Shown: positions 1 to 13,720, counted from the first letter of the stretch. The stretch is 64,000 nucleotides of DNA from Adineta steineri (GCA_905250115.1 CAJNOI010000193.1:28619-92618); one strand, 5' to 3'. Numbers and translations: made by a program. Notes: generated by a model not told the origin, from the letters alone.

Positions 1-2
1 AC

Positions 3-227
3 AAGGGGCGAAAGAAGGATAAAAACCGTGATAGTGATGACGATGATAAGCAAAAGAAAAATAAAAAGCGCGACAGTGACAGAAACGATAGCCGAGGTTC
101 ACCTGACAGGGGTTGTGGACGTGGACATGGACGTGGGCGTGGGCGTGGACATGGCCACCATAAACACGAGAAACATGGCAAAAAACACGGAAGACATTCA
201 TCACGATCGGGCTCATCTGGTTCATAA
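3..227 (+). CDS. C-terminal end of a charged, RG/HG-rich low-complexity protein (5' partial)
   Basis: The third forward frame is open from the window edge to TAA at 225-227. It encodes a highly charged tail: a K/R/D-rich stretch with DDDDK, then repeated GRGHGRGRG-type units, then H/K-rich and S/R-rich segments ending SSRSGSSGS. An overlapping frame starting at 28 is also open, to 267, but reads as M/T/D/V-biased composition and is probably the shadow. RG- and RS-like tails are common in nuclear RNA-binding proteins, but no domain is visible here, so function is not assigned. The start and any upstream exons lie outside the window. Confidence 0.5.
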   Translation, partial: KGRKKDKNRDSDDDDKQKKNKKRDSDRNDSRGSPDRGCGRGHGRGRGRGHGHHKHEKHGKKHGRHSSRSGSSGS

Positions 228-1289
228 AACAAGCCTCATTATGATGATCTCCATTGATTCACTATAAAGACTATTTTTTTGAACATAAACGCGCAAATTG
301 AAAAAAATTATTCTTTTCGTCCCATCTATTTTAATCATTTTTTTTCTGTTGTAACGCGAAGAAATATGTAACCAATACAACAAAGCAATATTTCTTTGAT
401 TTTTGGTGTAATCTTCTTTTATTGCTTCACTAAATGTTAATTGAACTCAAACTGTGAGGCAGAGACAGATCTAAGAGTTATCAAAAAGCATATCTTGAAC
501 CTAGTTTGGAACAATATCAGCTCATTCTTTTAGCCTTTTTTTGCTCAGAAACGTCGACAGAAAGATTTCCGAATGGAAGCGATCGCCACGCTCTAAATCT
601 GCCATTGATATGCAACGATCAATAAGACAATTCATACTAGGTGAAAAAAAGCACAAAACATAGAATTTTACGCTGTGATACATTCAAGAGCAAATTGTAT
701 ATGAGCCATTCCATGTAAGCCACGATCAAAATACACATTACGTGTTCAAGCGAAGTTGTCTGATTTTATTCATTTTAAGATATGTTGTAGAGGGTAGTAT
801 TCTGAGCTTTTTAGCGCAAGCCGCCTCAAAAAGATATTGAGTCCTCGGTGTTTTATAAGCATTTTACGAAATACCCTATAAATCTTGAGGGTGTGGGTGC
901 TTTAACACTAATGCTCTTACACCCATACCCACAGTCACAGTCCCATACCCACACCCACACCCACCCATTTATTTAAACAATATTGGATAAAAAAATCTTC
1001 TCAACAATGTCTAATAATTCATCTAAATGATTTAAAGATCGAAAATAATCAATTAATCGATCGAAAAACAAATAATATTATTGAACAGTTTATTCTTGAA
1101 TTATATCAATATGAACTTTAAGAATTATCTTCCGATATTCTCTGGTTTTTTATTAAAAATAATCAAATCAATTATATAAATGATTTACGAATAATATTTA
1201 TTTTATATGGTAAATCTTGATTAGACGAATAAATATTTAGAGGTAACGTAAGATCTTAAAAAGAAATATGATGATTACAAAAGTTCTGT
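228..1289. other. Gene-free interval between two 3' ends
   Basis: I see no convincing coding sequence. Around 885-965 lies a G-rich run followed by its C-rich counterpart (GGGTGTGGGTG, then CCCACACCCACACCCACCC), a short degenerate microsatellite able to form a hairpin. The rest is AT-rich and unremarkable. It separates the upstream plus-strand gene from the convergent 3' end of the insulin-degrading enzyme gene. Confidence 0.5.
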
Positions 1290-4200
1290 TTATAATTTGT
1301 AGAGAACTGGTATTTTAATTTCTTCATGCGGTTGAGCAAGTGAATAACATGACAATTTACTTTTCCATACATGAACATTGTCAATCCATTCTTCCTAGAA
1401 ACAAATAAATATGTCAACAAGTATTAATTAATAACTGATTTACTTTTGGTAAATTAATTTGTTTTTCAGGTATAATTTTTTCTTTTTCTTTAGAATCTTT
1501 ATCAGTTATTGTATCAACAATAGGCGATTGTTCAGTTAATTTAACTGTATGTTCAACAGCTCCTTCAATTATTGTTTCAGTATTTTCTTCATCAGTAGGC
1601 GAAGGTAATTCTTCATCAAGAACAGCTGCTAATTCAGTTTCTTCGTCAATGATAGGTTCTTCATCATCTATTCCTTGTAATGCTGTTGCAGATGAATTAA
1701 CATGAACAGATAATTTACGACGGTGAATAGAATTTAATGATATATAATGATCATAAAACTGAACTAAATCAGTACGTTCCAAAGATTTTATTATTTCAAC
1801 TTCAAGTTGAGCTAAATAAAATTTGTTGATATTTTTTGAAAAAATAAATAAATTTGTTTTTATAACTTACGTCGATCGAAACAAAATTGATGATGCCATA
1901 TTTCACTCCAAAATTTATGTACTTGATCATACATTCCCTTTGGAATTTCGACTTTTTTTACCACATAACCTTCACGCTGTTTTTTAAATACATGATCAGG
2001 CATATTCGAAATATAATCCTATTAAAATAAAAGATTCTATGTAACTTTCTTTAAGTAATTTCTTTTTGAAAATCAATTCAATTGTCAAATATAAAAACAT
2101 CGGAATAAAATTATCCTTAATAATATCACATTAGGAAGAAATATAACAAAAGGTTGATATTAACTTATATTCGGAGCGTAACCAATAAATATTGATTTCT
2201 TTTGTGTCCGACAATTAGCATAAAAAAAGTATTAAATATTGGTTAAAAGGCAATCCGATCTAAATCCAGTTATATTAGATTTCATACAAAAGTAGACCTA
2301 AAAGTATTCATTAGCAAGTTATATTGTCAACCAAATTAATCAAAACTACGTCTATTTTAGGCGACCAAAGACAAACAACATTCATTTGTTTAATCAAACC
2401 ATTCTGAAATAATTCATTTTATGAATAAAAAGATTTTGTTCTTTTTTAGACATCACACATATTTATAAATGGTTCAGATCATGAAACATGTATTAATACA
2501 ATATGTAATAAGATACAAACCATAAAAAATATTACAGAAGTGTGACTTTGTCGTAGTTTATTTTGTGAACTTCTCCTGTATGATATTTAGAATATTTTTC
2601 ATTATTTAGATTCTACGTACTCTCATCGAATCAATAAATAATTCAATACGTTGATTAACATGATCAAGATTTTTAGGCGATTGTACAATAACTACAAAAC
2701 CTTGTTCACCACGTGAACGATGTGCACCAGAATAAATAAAATAACCTAATTGTTCTTTTGTTCTTAATTGATCAAAACAACGTTCATGAACAAAATGACA
2801 AAATAAGTCAAGTAAAGCATTATTTTTAAGTGTTTGTTGAAAACATTGTAAATATATTTCAATAGCATGTAATTTATGACCATCCTTAAGCATTTTATAT
2901 GCATAATTACAACTTAATAATAAAAGTAAATAATATGTTTACAAAATCAACTATATAAAACTAACCTTCTGGTAGTGTTAATTCACGTTCGTTAAACCAC
3001 ATACTAGGAAAAAGTGGTTGATGAAAACGTTTTTCTTGAAATTTTTGTACAAATAAATTCATATATTCAAGTGCATGCTAGAAAGAAAATTTAAAATGAA
3101 AGTTAAATAAAGAACATATATAAGCTTCTTCTATGACAATTAATTGGAAGAATTAAAACTCAAGGTTATGATCTAATTGATAACTAATTTCTTTCACGAA
3201 AACAAGTTTCGTATATTTATCATCGGTAAATCTCCCAGAGATAGATGAGTTTGATATCATGTCTTGATCTATAGTTTTGCGTAAAAATAATTGAATATTT
3301 GAATAAATCGATATTAGTCTCAGTTTCTACTTACATCTTCTGTTAAATTTCCATACATTAATGAATCCGTAAAAAAACGAGTTAACATCTGTGTTATAAA
3401 TGAATCTAGATTATGTACTGTGATATCTTTAAAAAGTAAAGAAAACTTTTTTATTCTTATTGTATTTTTTGTTTTTAACCATACTATCAATACAACTAAG
3501 TAATTCACCATAATTCCATTGATGTTCAGCTGTTAAATATTTAAGACCATAATGTGCCATTTCCCAAGGATCACGCTCAGGAAAAGATTTTAACGATGCT
3601 TTAAGCTAACAAAAGAAATATTTCAATAAATTTTAATAAATTATTAATTCAATTACTTTTTCTTTTAATATTTCAAATCGTTGAGGATCAACTTTAATAT
3701 TAACCATACAATCAATAATCGTTTCAAGTAATTGTTTAATTTTATGATTAAATCCATATACAGTTAACTTAAGAATGAATATTTATGTCTTTTTTTTTGT
3801 TTCCTACTAGAAATTAATATTGATTTACCTGTATACCATAATCTAAAGAAGATAATTCATAATGTAATCCACCAAGTTGGGCTGGATAAACAATCTCAGT
3901 TAAAGAATCTTTAACTAATCCAACATAAAGTGCATTCATACTAGAATGTAATGGATCTGCACATCCTAACGAACTGAAGACACAAAATTTAACTTTTAAA
4001 TAAAATAATAAATTTCAATCTTACTTTCGTAATTCAAAATAAAGATATGCTTTAGGTAATCTATAAAATGTATCTTCACCATAAAAAAGTCGACAAAATT
4101 CATTTTCCTTTAATACAAAAAAAATAAATATTTCAAAACTATATTTTTATTTTACTTTTATTTTTATTGGTAATTGTGGTCGTGCGGAATGTTGTTCTTT

Positions 4201-7070
4201 TGAAAATAAATGAAAATCAGTTGGAATAAATTTATTTGGTATTGGTAAATGAAGTTCAGGAATAAGTTCACATGTTTCACAACGTTTAATAAGTTCTTCA
4301 GGTAAATATTCTTGTTTATATTGTGTACCAAACCATTTTTCTTTTTCTGTTGCAATCGAAGTAAATTTTTTACTTTGAAGAAATACTCTTAAATAAAATT
4401 TGAAATAATTTTATTCAATTAAAATATTTTTCTTTATTTACCGCATTTTACTTGGAATTAAATATTCATTAAGTTCTTCAATTATTAAATCTGGACGAAA
4501 TTCACGCATTTCATAATCTCCAGAAAGACATCCAGTTAATGGATAATTCTGAAAAAGAAAATATCACAAAAATATTTATTCAGATTAGTACGTTTGGCAA
4601 AGCAGTTTTTCTCTTCTCAGAACATTCGAGTAAATTCTAACTAAATGAAAGGAGAAGATTCGTTTTATTTTTTACTTTAAAAACAAATTTTAACAATCTA
4701 TGTAGTTATAAATAATTGTAAGATAATATTTTCCAAAGAAAATATGTCAGCAAAAACAGAAGAGAAGTACTTGTCGAAACATTTTCTGTCACTTGATTCA
4801 ACAAACTGATTAGTTACTAATACGACTAACATATTTGTCGCGATTTAGTTTTCTTAAAAAATTTCTTCGAAAAATACACATCTGCGGAAAGTTAACTTTC
4901 AATAAATGCTCTTAGTGACCTTTTTATTATCTTATACCAAATATTCATCATTGTTTTCTTTATGTCATCACACAGTTAATTATTCTGACTATCATGTGAA
5001 GGATTTCTCACGTTAGTTTCTCGTTCTTTGATATATTATGGATAGTGTATGAACGATAAGAGAACGAAATTTCTACCCTTTTGCTGTTTATTCTTATGTC
5101 TCTATCCTTTTATATACGAAAGCGATCGAACTTTTAGAATGGATCACATGTAATTTGAACAAACTGATGCAAAAGAGTGCGCGAGCTCATACAATGAAGT
5201 GAACTGTTTAGATGATGATTTTGAATCTTCGAATTCCAAACAATGCAAAAAAGTGTTTTTCTATTGATTTTCTTGTTAAAATAAAATGAGACTCGCTGAT
5301 ATTTATAGTACATAAATTAGATTTCAAGTCTTTATATTTATATCAACACTGATGGAATTCTTCTCATAAGATCTTTAAAGTAAATCAAAAGCCAGAAAAG
5401 AAACAAATTGATTATCAATTGGTTCGACGTACCCTCATTCGACTCGCTAAATTTGAGACAAAATCATTTGCTGGTTCTTTTTCACGAAATTGAAAATACA
5501 TTGCTTCTAAATTCTAAATACAAAACAAAAGTACAACATATGTATTTTTTGATTAACATTATATTACTTTGCATTCATTAAAAATCCATTCGTTTGGTCC
5601 TTCTTTTCTTAACATAGCCATATATTGATAAATAATATAAATAACTTCTTCCCATCGACCTAATTTCAAAGAAAAAGTTTTTTTTCATTTATTAAATAAA
5701 GCTATCGGTTTTATTTTACGTAATCCTTTGATTGTTAATACTAAACTGATAGTGAAAAAATTAAAACTAAATGAACAATATTCTCTAGCTACCGGTTTAT
5801 TAGCAAGGCCCAACTTTTTTAAATATGACAATAATGAACCATCACCTTCATGTCCAATCAAGTGTGAAAGGTATGATACAGGCTAAATGAAATCGAGATA
5901 TTCTTCAATATATGATGATTAAAATAAAATAATAAACTGTTTCATACTTACATTACAATAATATAAATCTTTATGATCAGGTATAACCCACTTTATTGTT
6001 AAATAATCAGTTGATTTAACAGGAACAACATAACAAATTGTCTTAAAGAAAAAAAATATTAAATAAAAAAAGAAATTTTGAAAATCTATTAGAATAAAAA
6101 CTAACTTTTCGTTTACTTTCACCATATGGATCCGAAGGATATTTAGCTGGTTTTAATTTTTTATTTGGAACATCATTAAAACTTTTCATGACAAGTGATT
6201 GAAGTTCATCGAGTGATTCTAAATAATTAATTTGATATTTATTTTATTTTTAATAAATTAATCACATACGATTGCCAAGTACAGCTAAACTCATTCGATT
6301 TGATGAATATTCAGCTTTATGAAAATCCAAAAGTACTTGTCGAATATCAATGCCACGTTGTCTAGGTGTTGTTCTTAATGATTCACTATTACCAATTACA
6401 AATCCTGAATAGGGATGTTGTGGATCTGATGTCGATTTTTCTAGTTGTGAAACACGCCATCCATCTTTAGATAAATATCCTTCGTATTCAGAATTAACTG
6501 CTTCTATTTCTCGATCGATAGATGATGCAGAAAAAAGTGGTGAAATAAAAAATTGTGCAAAACTAAAACAGGTAAGTCTAATTTGATTAAATAACGAAAA
6601 TATTAATAAAACTTACACATCTAGTGCTTCGGGTAATAAACTTGGATTAATATTAAAATAATAATTTGTATGATCATCACTAGTACGTGCATTGGAATAG
6701 CCACCATTTCCTTCTATTAGTTTTGAATATTCATTTTCACCTGGATACTATAAATATTTCATATGATTATTTTCATTATTAAGAAATATAAATAAAAATT
6801 TACTTTCGAACTACCCATAAAAAGCATATGTTCAAGAAAATGAGCAATACCAGGAACATCTCTTGAATCAGCTAAATTACCGACTGAAACATCAAGTGCA
6901 GCAGCTGCTTTGTCAATATTTGGATGACTTATCAATACAACAAGCATCTCATTTGAAAGTTCTAATCCACGATAATTCCATGAGTCACTATCACTTTTTT
7001 TTATATCATCAACAATACGAACAATTGTTGAATCTACTGATGACAGTTGTTTTTCAGATTCAATAGCCAT
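1290..7070 (-). CDS. IDE: Insulin-degrading enzyme (insulysin), M16 zinc metallopeptidase, 20 exons
   Basis: The gene encodes an insulysin-type inverzincin that degrades insulin, amyloid-beta and other short peptides, usually in the cytosol. Exons read by eye: 6804-7070, 6617-6747, 6270-6562, 6106-6218, 5952-6041, 5720-5882, 5568-5659, 5433-5513, 4442-4548, 4156-4388, 4025-4107, 3829-3973, 3657-3767, 3485-3605, 3335-3426, 2962-3078, 2621-2912, 1871-2018, 1444-1811 and 1290-1394. The product is about 1,050 residues (human 1,019). Exon 1 carries the zinc motif HFLEH. Exon 3 carries the distal glutamate region (EIEAVNSEYE). The late exon at 2621 has the conserved LRTKEQLGY of the C-terminal half. 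The last exon (EEWIDNVHVWK to VLYKL) lies beyond an early stop reached by reading through its intron. At least one boundary is off by a base or two, because the exon sum is not a multiple of three. An acidic insertion at 1500-1680 is unusual. Introns at 4549-5432 and 2019-2620 are long and show nothing recognisable. Confidence 0.93.
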
Positions 7071-9257
7071 AAAATAAAATTTTCAAATGAATAGACAAGT
7101 TATATTTCGACGAAAAAGATAGTTGCAGATCTAGAAAGAAAATAAAATAGCTAACGAGAAAGAGTCACCAGCTTATACATCGCTTTTGAGCTGATACTTT
7201 GTGCATAAGTAGACCCTGGTGAGACTAGTAAAAGCCTAAAAAGATGAGGGCTAATAGACCACTATTTTCGAGTTATAGTTGCTTTATCGAAATTTCAGTC
7301 TATGTATGACAGGACCCTCTCTTTGACGTTGTATCGTATTCGAATGAAGAACAAAAACATCAAAGAGAAAGAAAAAGAAGCAAAAAATGTGAATAACGAA
7401 AAACAAAATATGATGTGAAAGAATATGTGAAGGCATATGAAGATATGACTGTAGCACCTTCCCGAGCAGGCAAGAAAAGAAAAATACAGCATTTCTATGC
7501 GTCAAAATATGCACTTTTTACACTTGAAGAATTACTCTTTTGTTGTAGAAAAAGTCGAGTTGCTAACAACAAAGGGTGTCTCCACTATTTTGCTTTTAAA
7601 AAAATTCTTTTTTTGTCGCGTTAAAAGCGCATATTTCAACCCACAGAAATGCCGTATTTTTCGTTTCTTCTCTAACTGGGAGTTTCCCACCAACATAAAT
7701 GTGTGTCCACACACATTCGACAGAGACACGAGCAAGAAACAACACGAAAAAAAATTGAGAAGAGAAAGACGCGTAACAAATCGAAAGCTCTTTAAAAAAA
7801 TGTTACAAACGATATCGATATATTTAACGAACTGATGATCCGATCAGAAAATACGAAAATGACGATGAACTATAACTTCGATGAATTTAATCAAGGGATT
7901 TGACAATCAGGAACATATGAAGACGATAAATAGTATGATTTGATCTGAAATGTCTCGAATACTTATGTTTGTACGAAGAAAAAGAAAACTGTAGAACAAA
8001 AAAAAGTCATGTGAAAAAAAATCAAAATGTTTGTGTGACGTTGATAGAAGGCGCAAAATTCAAATGAGGCCGAGAATGTATTATCGAAAATATTCGAAGC
8101 GAAAGATTTGAATTACCGGGATTTTCTGCCACTATTCTATGCGAAGAAGAAGGCAAAAATCATTATCCATATGAAACCGAGTGTCAAATATACGAATAAC
8201 GAGTTCGGAGTTATATGCAGATATACGAAATTGAACATCTAGCTTGAAAGATGAATAATAAATATGATCATTCTTTCCCCAGTACTTTTCATTCATTAAA
8301 CATATTAGTCTATTTTTGTTGAGTTCCATCGAGATTTATATAACAATTGACAATAATTTATATTTACTTTTATCATATCATTTGTCGCTATCATCATTTA
8401 ATTTCTTTCGTATAACTAATCCGTCTCTGCCAGTTTTTTTCGAAAATGGTTTATTAATTAAAGAAATTTTACACTTTGATATGTAATAAAATCGACAGGT
8501 TTTTTATTGAAATTAAAATACAAAAGTTAGAAAAGTTCAATATAGATCTAATTATATAGATATCAACCGAATTTTACGAGATTAATTATGATAAAGTATG
8601 CCGAAATTTTTCGATCATGAATGTAATGTCAATATTTCTCATGACGACTATGTAGTCATTGCACCCATACCGTCTTATTAGACTTGTTTCTTACGTTTTT
8701 CGTTTTGCAAGCTAGTTTGAGTAGATCCAGATCCGAAAAAAAAATATATGTCAGAAGTTGAAAACGTTATTTTAAGAAAAATAGAGTCGGGTTGCTCAAG
8801 CAGCTTAATTTGAGCGCCTGATGGTATGGCATAATAGCTGTGAACCGTGAAAAGGTTCACAAATATTTCGAAGTATATTTAAGTTTTCACCTGAAAATAA
8901 ATTTTGTTTTTGGTATTTTTTAGGTATTATAAAACACCGATAAATAGTTCTCTTCATGGAATTATTTAGTACAAAGTAACTGACTCGACATGAGCCGACT
9001 CCATCAGTAATATTACATAGAAGACATATAAAATGAAAACATTTGCATGTTGTGCAATAACATATGACGGCAACAATTGAATAAAACAAGCATTAACGGT
9101 AATGAAACAACTTGCATAATATTATCTCAACTTATGTAATTTATAATAGTTTACTGAATAAGAAATCATCGAATACTATTTTATTTGATTAATTATTTAA
9201 AATCAATAACGACAGAAGTGTCCGTTTTTTGTAAAATTTTCTTAACTATATAATTGT
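7071..9257. other. Gene-free interval upstream of IDE, presumed promoter side
   Basis: Several short open frames occur on both strands, but all are low-complexity (F/I/L/K runs) with no splice-consistent continuation. The part next to 7070 should contain the IDE promoter; no TATA box or other element could be placed with confidence. A roughly 200-bp foldback at 7468-7672 is listed separately. I see nothing else. Confidence 0.4.
7468..7672. repeat. Short foldback (inverted-repeat) element
   Basis: The left arm, starting about 7470 (AAAAATACAGCATTTCTATG), matches the reverse complement of the right arm ending about 7670 (AAAAATACGGCATTTCTGTG), and the match continues inward through ATATGC(A/G)CTTTT. 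The arms are about 40 bp around a loop of roughly 120 bp. No target duplication is evident. It is probably an old MITE-like insertion. It explains the overlapping open frames seen on both strands here. Confidence 0.6.
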
Positions 9258-9538
9258 TGGACATGTAGGGATGTACCGAGCCCGAGAGGCTCGGGCTCGG
9301 TCAGGCTCGGGGCTCGGTCAAGGCTCGGGCTCGGTCGGCTCGGGGTCGGTCGGGTTCAGGTGTCAGAAATTCACTTCTACATCAACCTGACACCGAGCCT
9401 TGACCGAGCCCCGAGTTGTGACCGAGCCTACCGAGCCCCGAGCCCGAGCCCTGACCGCGCCCCGAGCCCCGAACCTGACCGAGCCCCGAGCCTACCCGAG
9501 CCCGAGAGGCTCGGGTTCGGTACATGCCTATGGACATG
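9258..9538. mobile_element. hAT-type MITE, GC-rich palindromic, perfect 8-bp target duplication
   Basis: The element spans 9266-9530 (265 bp) and is flanked by the perfect 8-bp direct repeat TGGACATG at 9258-9265 and 9531-9538. Its ends are inverted: TAGGGATGTACCGAGCCCGA on the left and TAGGCATGTACCGAACCCGA read inward from the right. The interior is made of many GAGCC/GGCTC and CGGTC units, giving a very GC-rich hairpin in otherwise AT-rich DNA. An 8-bp duplication and TA-starting termini are hallmarks of the hAT superfamily. There is no coding capacity, so it is non-autonomous. Confidence 0.88.
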
Positions 9539-10243
9539 AATCGAATTCGAAAAAGAAATGATATGCTAATGACTTTTCAACACTACCGAAAAAAATTATG
9601 AGAAACAGACGTTTCAGTTTTTCAAGTCATCTACTAGTTAAAGAAAATTTTTTAAAATAATGAAGGCTGATACAACGAGATCATCTGCCAATGGAAAAGA
9701 ACAAATATATTCTTTATATAGTGGCAATCTTTAAAAAAGTATCTAGCTATTTAAACATCTGAGTGATATTTTTTTCATTCACTCCATCTGGTGAAAGAAT
9801 GAGGGTATGGGTGTGACAGAAGAAGAGCCCTCAACATCCACACCCACACCTTCATTCTTTTCATTTCTTAATTCACAATACGAACATTTTATGATAATAA
9901 GACATAGTTTTCGATTATTCATCTATTTCTTTATCTATAGATATTATCAGAAATTGAACGATTTCCTATTTATGACACAAATATCTTCAATCACATTCAA
10001 CACAAAATAATATTTTTAAAAATATGTAAATTACATTTTAGTTTAGAAAATCTTTCAAGACTAGATTTTACCAAAATGCAAAAAAATAAAGCATAAACAA
10101 ATTCATTCATGATTTTAAAATCATTGAATCTATATTACATTGTAACAAAAATAAACTATATACAATTAAATGTTTTTATCAGTTAATATTCTATCTGGAA
10201 AAAAATTCATTTTTTTTGTCTACGAAATTACCATTAATTGATA
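9539..10243. other. Gene-free interval downstream of the Ig receptor gene
   Basis: AT-rich sequence with a small G/C-rich patch at 9800-9850 (GGGTATGGGTG and later CCACACCCACACC), resembling the patch near 890-965. The 67-residue open frame from 9807 is composition-biased and is not called. I see nothing else. Confidence 0.4.
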
Positions 10244-13200
10244 CTAAATTTTTGAATGATCATTAAAATATGACGATTTACATTCGCATAGAATTCGATT
10301 TATAATAAATATAATAAAGATACTAATAGTACCAATAATAATAATAGCAATTATTCCTATAATAACCCATATATTTGCTTGTTGAGGATCATACATTTTA
10401 CATTCTAAAATTATCATGTAAAACTAAAAAAAATAAATAAATTTAAAATAATTTACCTATTGTTTTTTCAATCATACGTTCACCATAACCAGCTTTATTA
10501 AATAAACGAACAATAATTAAATAATTCGTTTTTGATTTAAGCTCTTTCAATTCATATTCAGTTAAATGTGATTCAATAAGAATTGGTTTACTCCATTTTT
10601 CAATTTTATTAAAACTACGACGCTTTTAAAAAACAAAAAAATATTTTTTATGAACATTTGATTTATTTTATCTTTACTTTAGCATAAAATAATTCAATTT
10701 TCGAAATATTTGAACCACCATCATATTCAATAAACCATTTAATTAAATAAGAGTTATTATTAAAACATGAAATAATTGTTAAATTAAATTGTGGAATATT
10801 TCCATCAAATGTTTTTGCTTGAACAGGTATCGAATAAACACTTTGTCCAGCAATCGATTCAACAGCTATTTCAATTCGATATAAACTTGATACTTGCAAA
10901 GATTCAATCTGAATTAATTGTGAATTATTTGATAAAACTAAAGTTTGATTTTCATCAACAAATAAAATATGTTAAATCTTTTCTTTAATTTACCTGGAAA
11001 AGAAACTATTTTAACGGAATTAGGAATATTAATTTCTTCATATTTAACAATATAATTAAGTAAAGGAAGTCCACCGAATTCTATTGGTGGTTGAACATTG
11101 AGTTCAATTGAAGTAGAATTAGGTTTTATTTTAGTTATACGAGCTTCTCGTGGAAGTTCAGCACGTCGAAGAGTGATTAAATGTTTTTCAATACGAGAAT
11201 TATCAGCTTGACATTGAAATTTGAAACGAAAATCTTCTTCTTCTAATGGTTTATACTAATTTAATAAAAGATCAAAAATAAAAATAAAAATAAAAGATAA
11301 ATTTTACTATTAATTGTGTTTCATAAATTGTGGATTCAATTTGTTCAAATGAAATATCAATTACTTGTAAATCATTATTATTTAAAATAATCTCATTATC
11401 ATTATATTCTTCTAGGAATTTTATCCATTGAATAACAGGTGGTGGATAACTATCGAATCGACATTTCATTATTACTGTAAAACTAAGTAAAATACGAATA
11501 TTTTTTAGAGAAATAAATTCTTTACCTGGATAATTGAGTACACTATACACATAGTTCATCTTTGGTTCAATCAATACAGGTTTATCTTCAATCAAAAAAC
11601 AAACAATAATAGAATATAAGATTTATTTTTCTATTACATTGAACAATAAGATGAGCAATAGTCGATGAACTATCACCTAAGTTCTTTCCTAAACAAGTAT
11701 AATTCCCATGATATTCACGACGTATAGGATCAAAACTTAATTCAATTAAATGATGTGTTGTTAATTGAGTACTATCAATCGATAGACCATTGATAGGCTA
11801 TACAGAAAATGATTATGTGAGAACTTATTATTATTATTTATTTATTTTTTACTTGTACAAGTGTATTATTAGCATAAAACCATTCTAAAGAAAGATTTGT
11901 CGTTGAACCACGTTGAACACGACAAGAAAAAGTAATTCGTTGTGATGGAGAATTTTCATTAAGACTTATTTGTATTTGAGAAATAGGTGCCAAAGAAAGT
12001 GGAACTATGATTAATACTATTAAAAAAACCCTCAAAAAAAGATTTTTGATTCTTACTAATAACATTAAGTATATATCCTATTTTTTGTCCTTTTTTATCA
12101 TAATCATTAAATGCATGACACGAATAACGACCATTATCTGTTTCATCAACATAATTTATTATTAATCGATTTCCACGAATAATAAATTTTGATACTCCAT
12201 TAATAGTAAAAGGACCATCCTATAATTAAATTATACGTATATGAACAAAATCATTTTTTAACTACGTGGCTTCACAAAATTGAAAAGAGACAAATCCTTC
12301 CTCGGCACTTTCGAATAATTCTGGGGCAGATTTTTTTTATTTTACGACTTCATGAGAATCCCTGGTTGTCTCGTTTTAATAAGAAAAATTCTAAAATTCA
12401 AGTCAAATGAAGGAGGTAAATGTCTTATTCTGTCTGATTTAGCTGATATATAAAATAAACCTGTCCATAAAACCACGAATATTGTGGTTGCGGTACTCCA
12501 TGTGCCTCACAAATTAAAGTTGCTGTTCGTTTTTCAACTGCACATGGCGTCATACATGTAATTTTTGTTGATGTTATAGCTTCTAAAAATATTTCTTTCA
12601 AAATTTCAAAATTAATCGTATTCTAAGAAAATATACGTGCAAGAATAACTTGAATTTGATAATCTTTAGATTCTCCAGTTTCACTAACATCTGCTTGACA
12701 CCAAAATGTATCATTATCTCTTAATTGTACTCGATTAATTTTTAATCCATTATTTTTTTGTTCGTAATTTGATGATAAAATATTTGATTTATCTTCTCCT
12801 TTAAACCATGAAATTTCAGCCGATGGATTTGATATTACATAACATTTAATTAATACAGCAGAATTTAATTCAGCATATTGAATTGGTTCACTAACAAATG
12901 TTATTGGAACTATAAAAGAATAAGAATAAGAATAATTAATTCAATTTCGATGAAATAATATTAACTTTTAATATTAATTTGTATAGTTTTTGAAAAAGAT
13001 TCATTCTCTTCATCAAAACCTAAACATGTCCATGTTCCTTGTTCATTTTCTGTTAAATTTCTTATACGTAATCTTAATCCATAAGTTTTACGTTCAATTG
13101 TTATTCTAAATCGATATAAATTCTATCAAAAGATCTTCATATTATTATTATTCAATTACCTTGCATTTCTATTTTCTTCTATATTAATTTGTAATGGAGA

Positions 13201-13472
13201 TTGCCAAGATACTTGAAAAATAAGATAAAAAAATAATATTGAATAGAAAATATTCTCCAATACAAACCAGCTCGAATATTTTCTTGTCCAGTACATAATG
13301 CGACAAATGGTTTAAATTGATCACGTAAAATAATTGATTCACTTGGTTTTATAATTAATTTATTATCTATTATTGTGATTAAACAGATAACTTTGAAAAA
13401 AAAGTATTGTATTATTGATTTATTTTATTAGATTTTCTTACCGAAAATGATTAAAAGATATATTGATATCAT
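10244..13472 (-). CDS. NCAM/fasciclin II-like cell adhesion receptor: signal peptide, five Ig-like, two FN3, one TM
   Basis: A multi-exon gene starting at the ATG at 13470-13472, with a hydrophobic signal (MISIYLLIIF, continuing after an intron with VICLITII). Ig-like domains follow. Clear hallmarks are GTWTCLGF (about 13020), ISWFKG with DTFWCQA (12660-12840), GRYSCHAF (about 12120), LEWFYANN with GNYTCLGKN (11700-11890) and IQWIKF with FQCQAD (11200-11430). Two fibronectin III-like segments lie at 10500-11160. A transmembrane helix follows (NIWVIIGIIAIIIIG, about 10340), then a short tail ending DHSKI. Five Ig plus two FN3 domains is the classic NCAM/Fas2 layout for homophilic adhesion at the cell surface. 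The tail is very short with no signalling motif. Exon edges were not all fixed; introns are mostly 50-60 bp, apart from one of about 240 bp near 12225-12460. The call rests on domain order, not on alignment. Confidence 0.78.
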
Positions 13473-13720
13473 TATAAAGAATTAATTATCAGGAATATTT
13501 CTAAATTAATATGAACATCATTTTTTTCTATGACTTAGCTGACTTGATGAACTTAAATTATTCTTCTATTCGATATTGAAGTCATTGTTAAGATTTAACA
13601 TAAAATGTCATAAATATTACATATTAACGATAAGAATGTCTCAAGTTGTTATCATTTATATTAGTATTAAAGATATATAAATCAAGAGTACTAAATAAAA
13701 TATCGATTACTTTTGAAAAA

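Noticed and set aside
28..267. 79-residue forward frame at the window start
   Set aside because: The overlapping frame ending at 227 has the coherent K/R/D- and RG-rich composition; this one looks like its shadow.
885..965. Telomere-like TGTGGG/CCCACA units
   Set aside because: Only a few degenerate units mixed with other sequence; similar patches at 9800-9850 and 52540 look like ordinary microsatellites, not interstitial telomere arrays.
5760..5795. Extra intron in IDE suggested by GTAGCTAG
   Set aside because: Reading straight through gives residues that fit the conserved IDE sequence, so the exon 5720-5882 is continuous.
7284..7835. Overlapping frames on both strands upstream of IDE
   Set aside because: Low-complexity F/L/K composition and coincidence with a foldback; no splice-linked partner exons.
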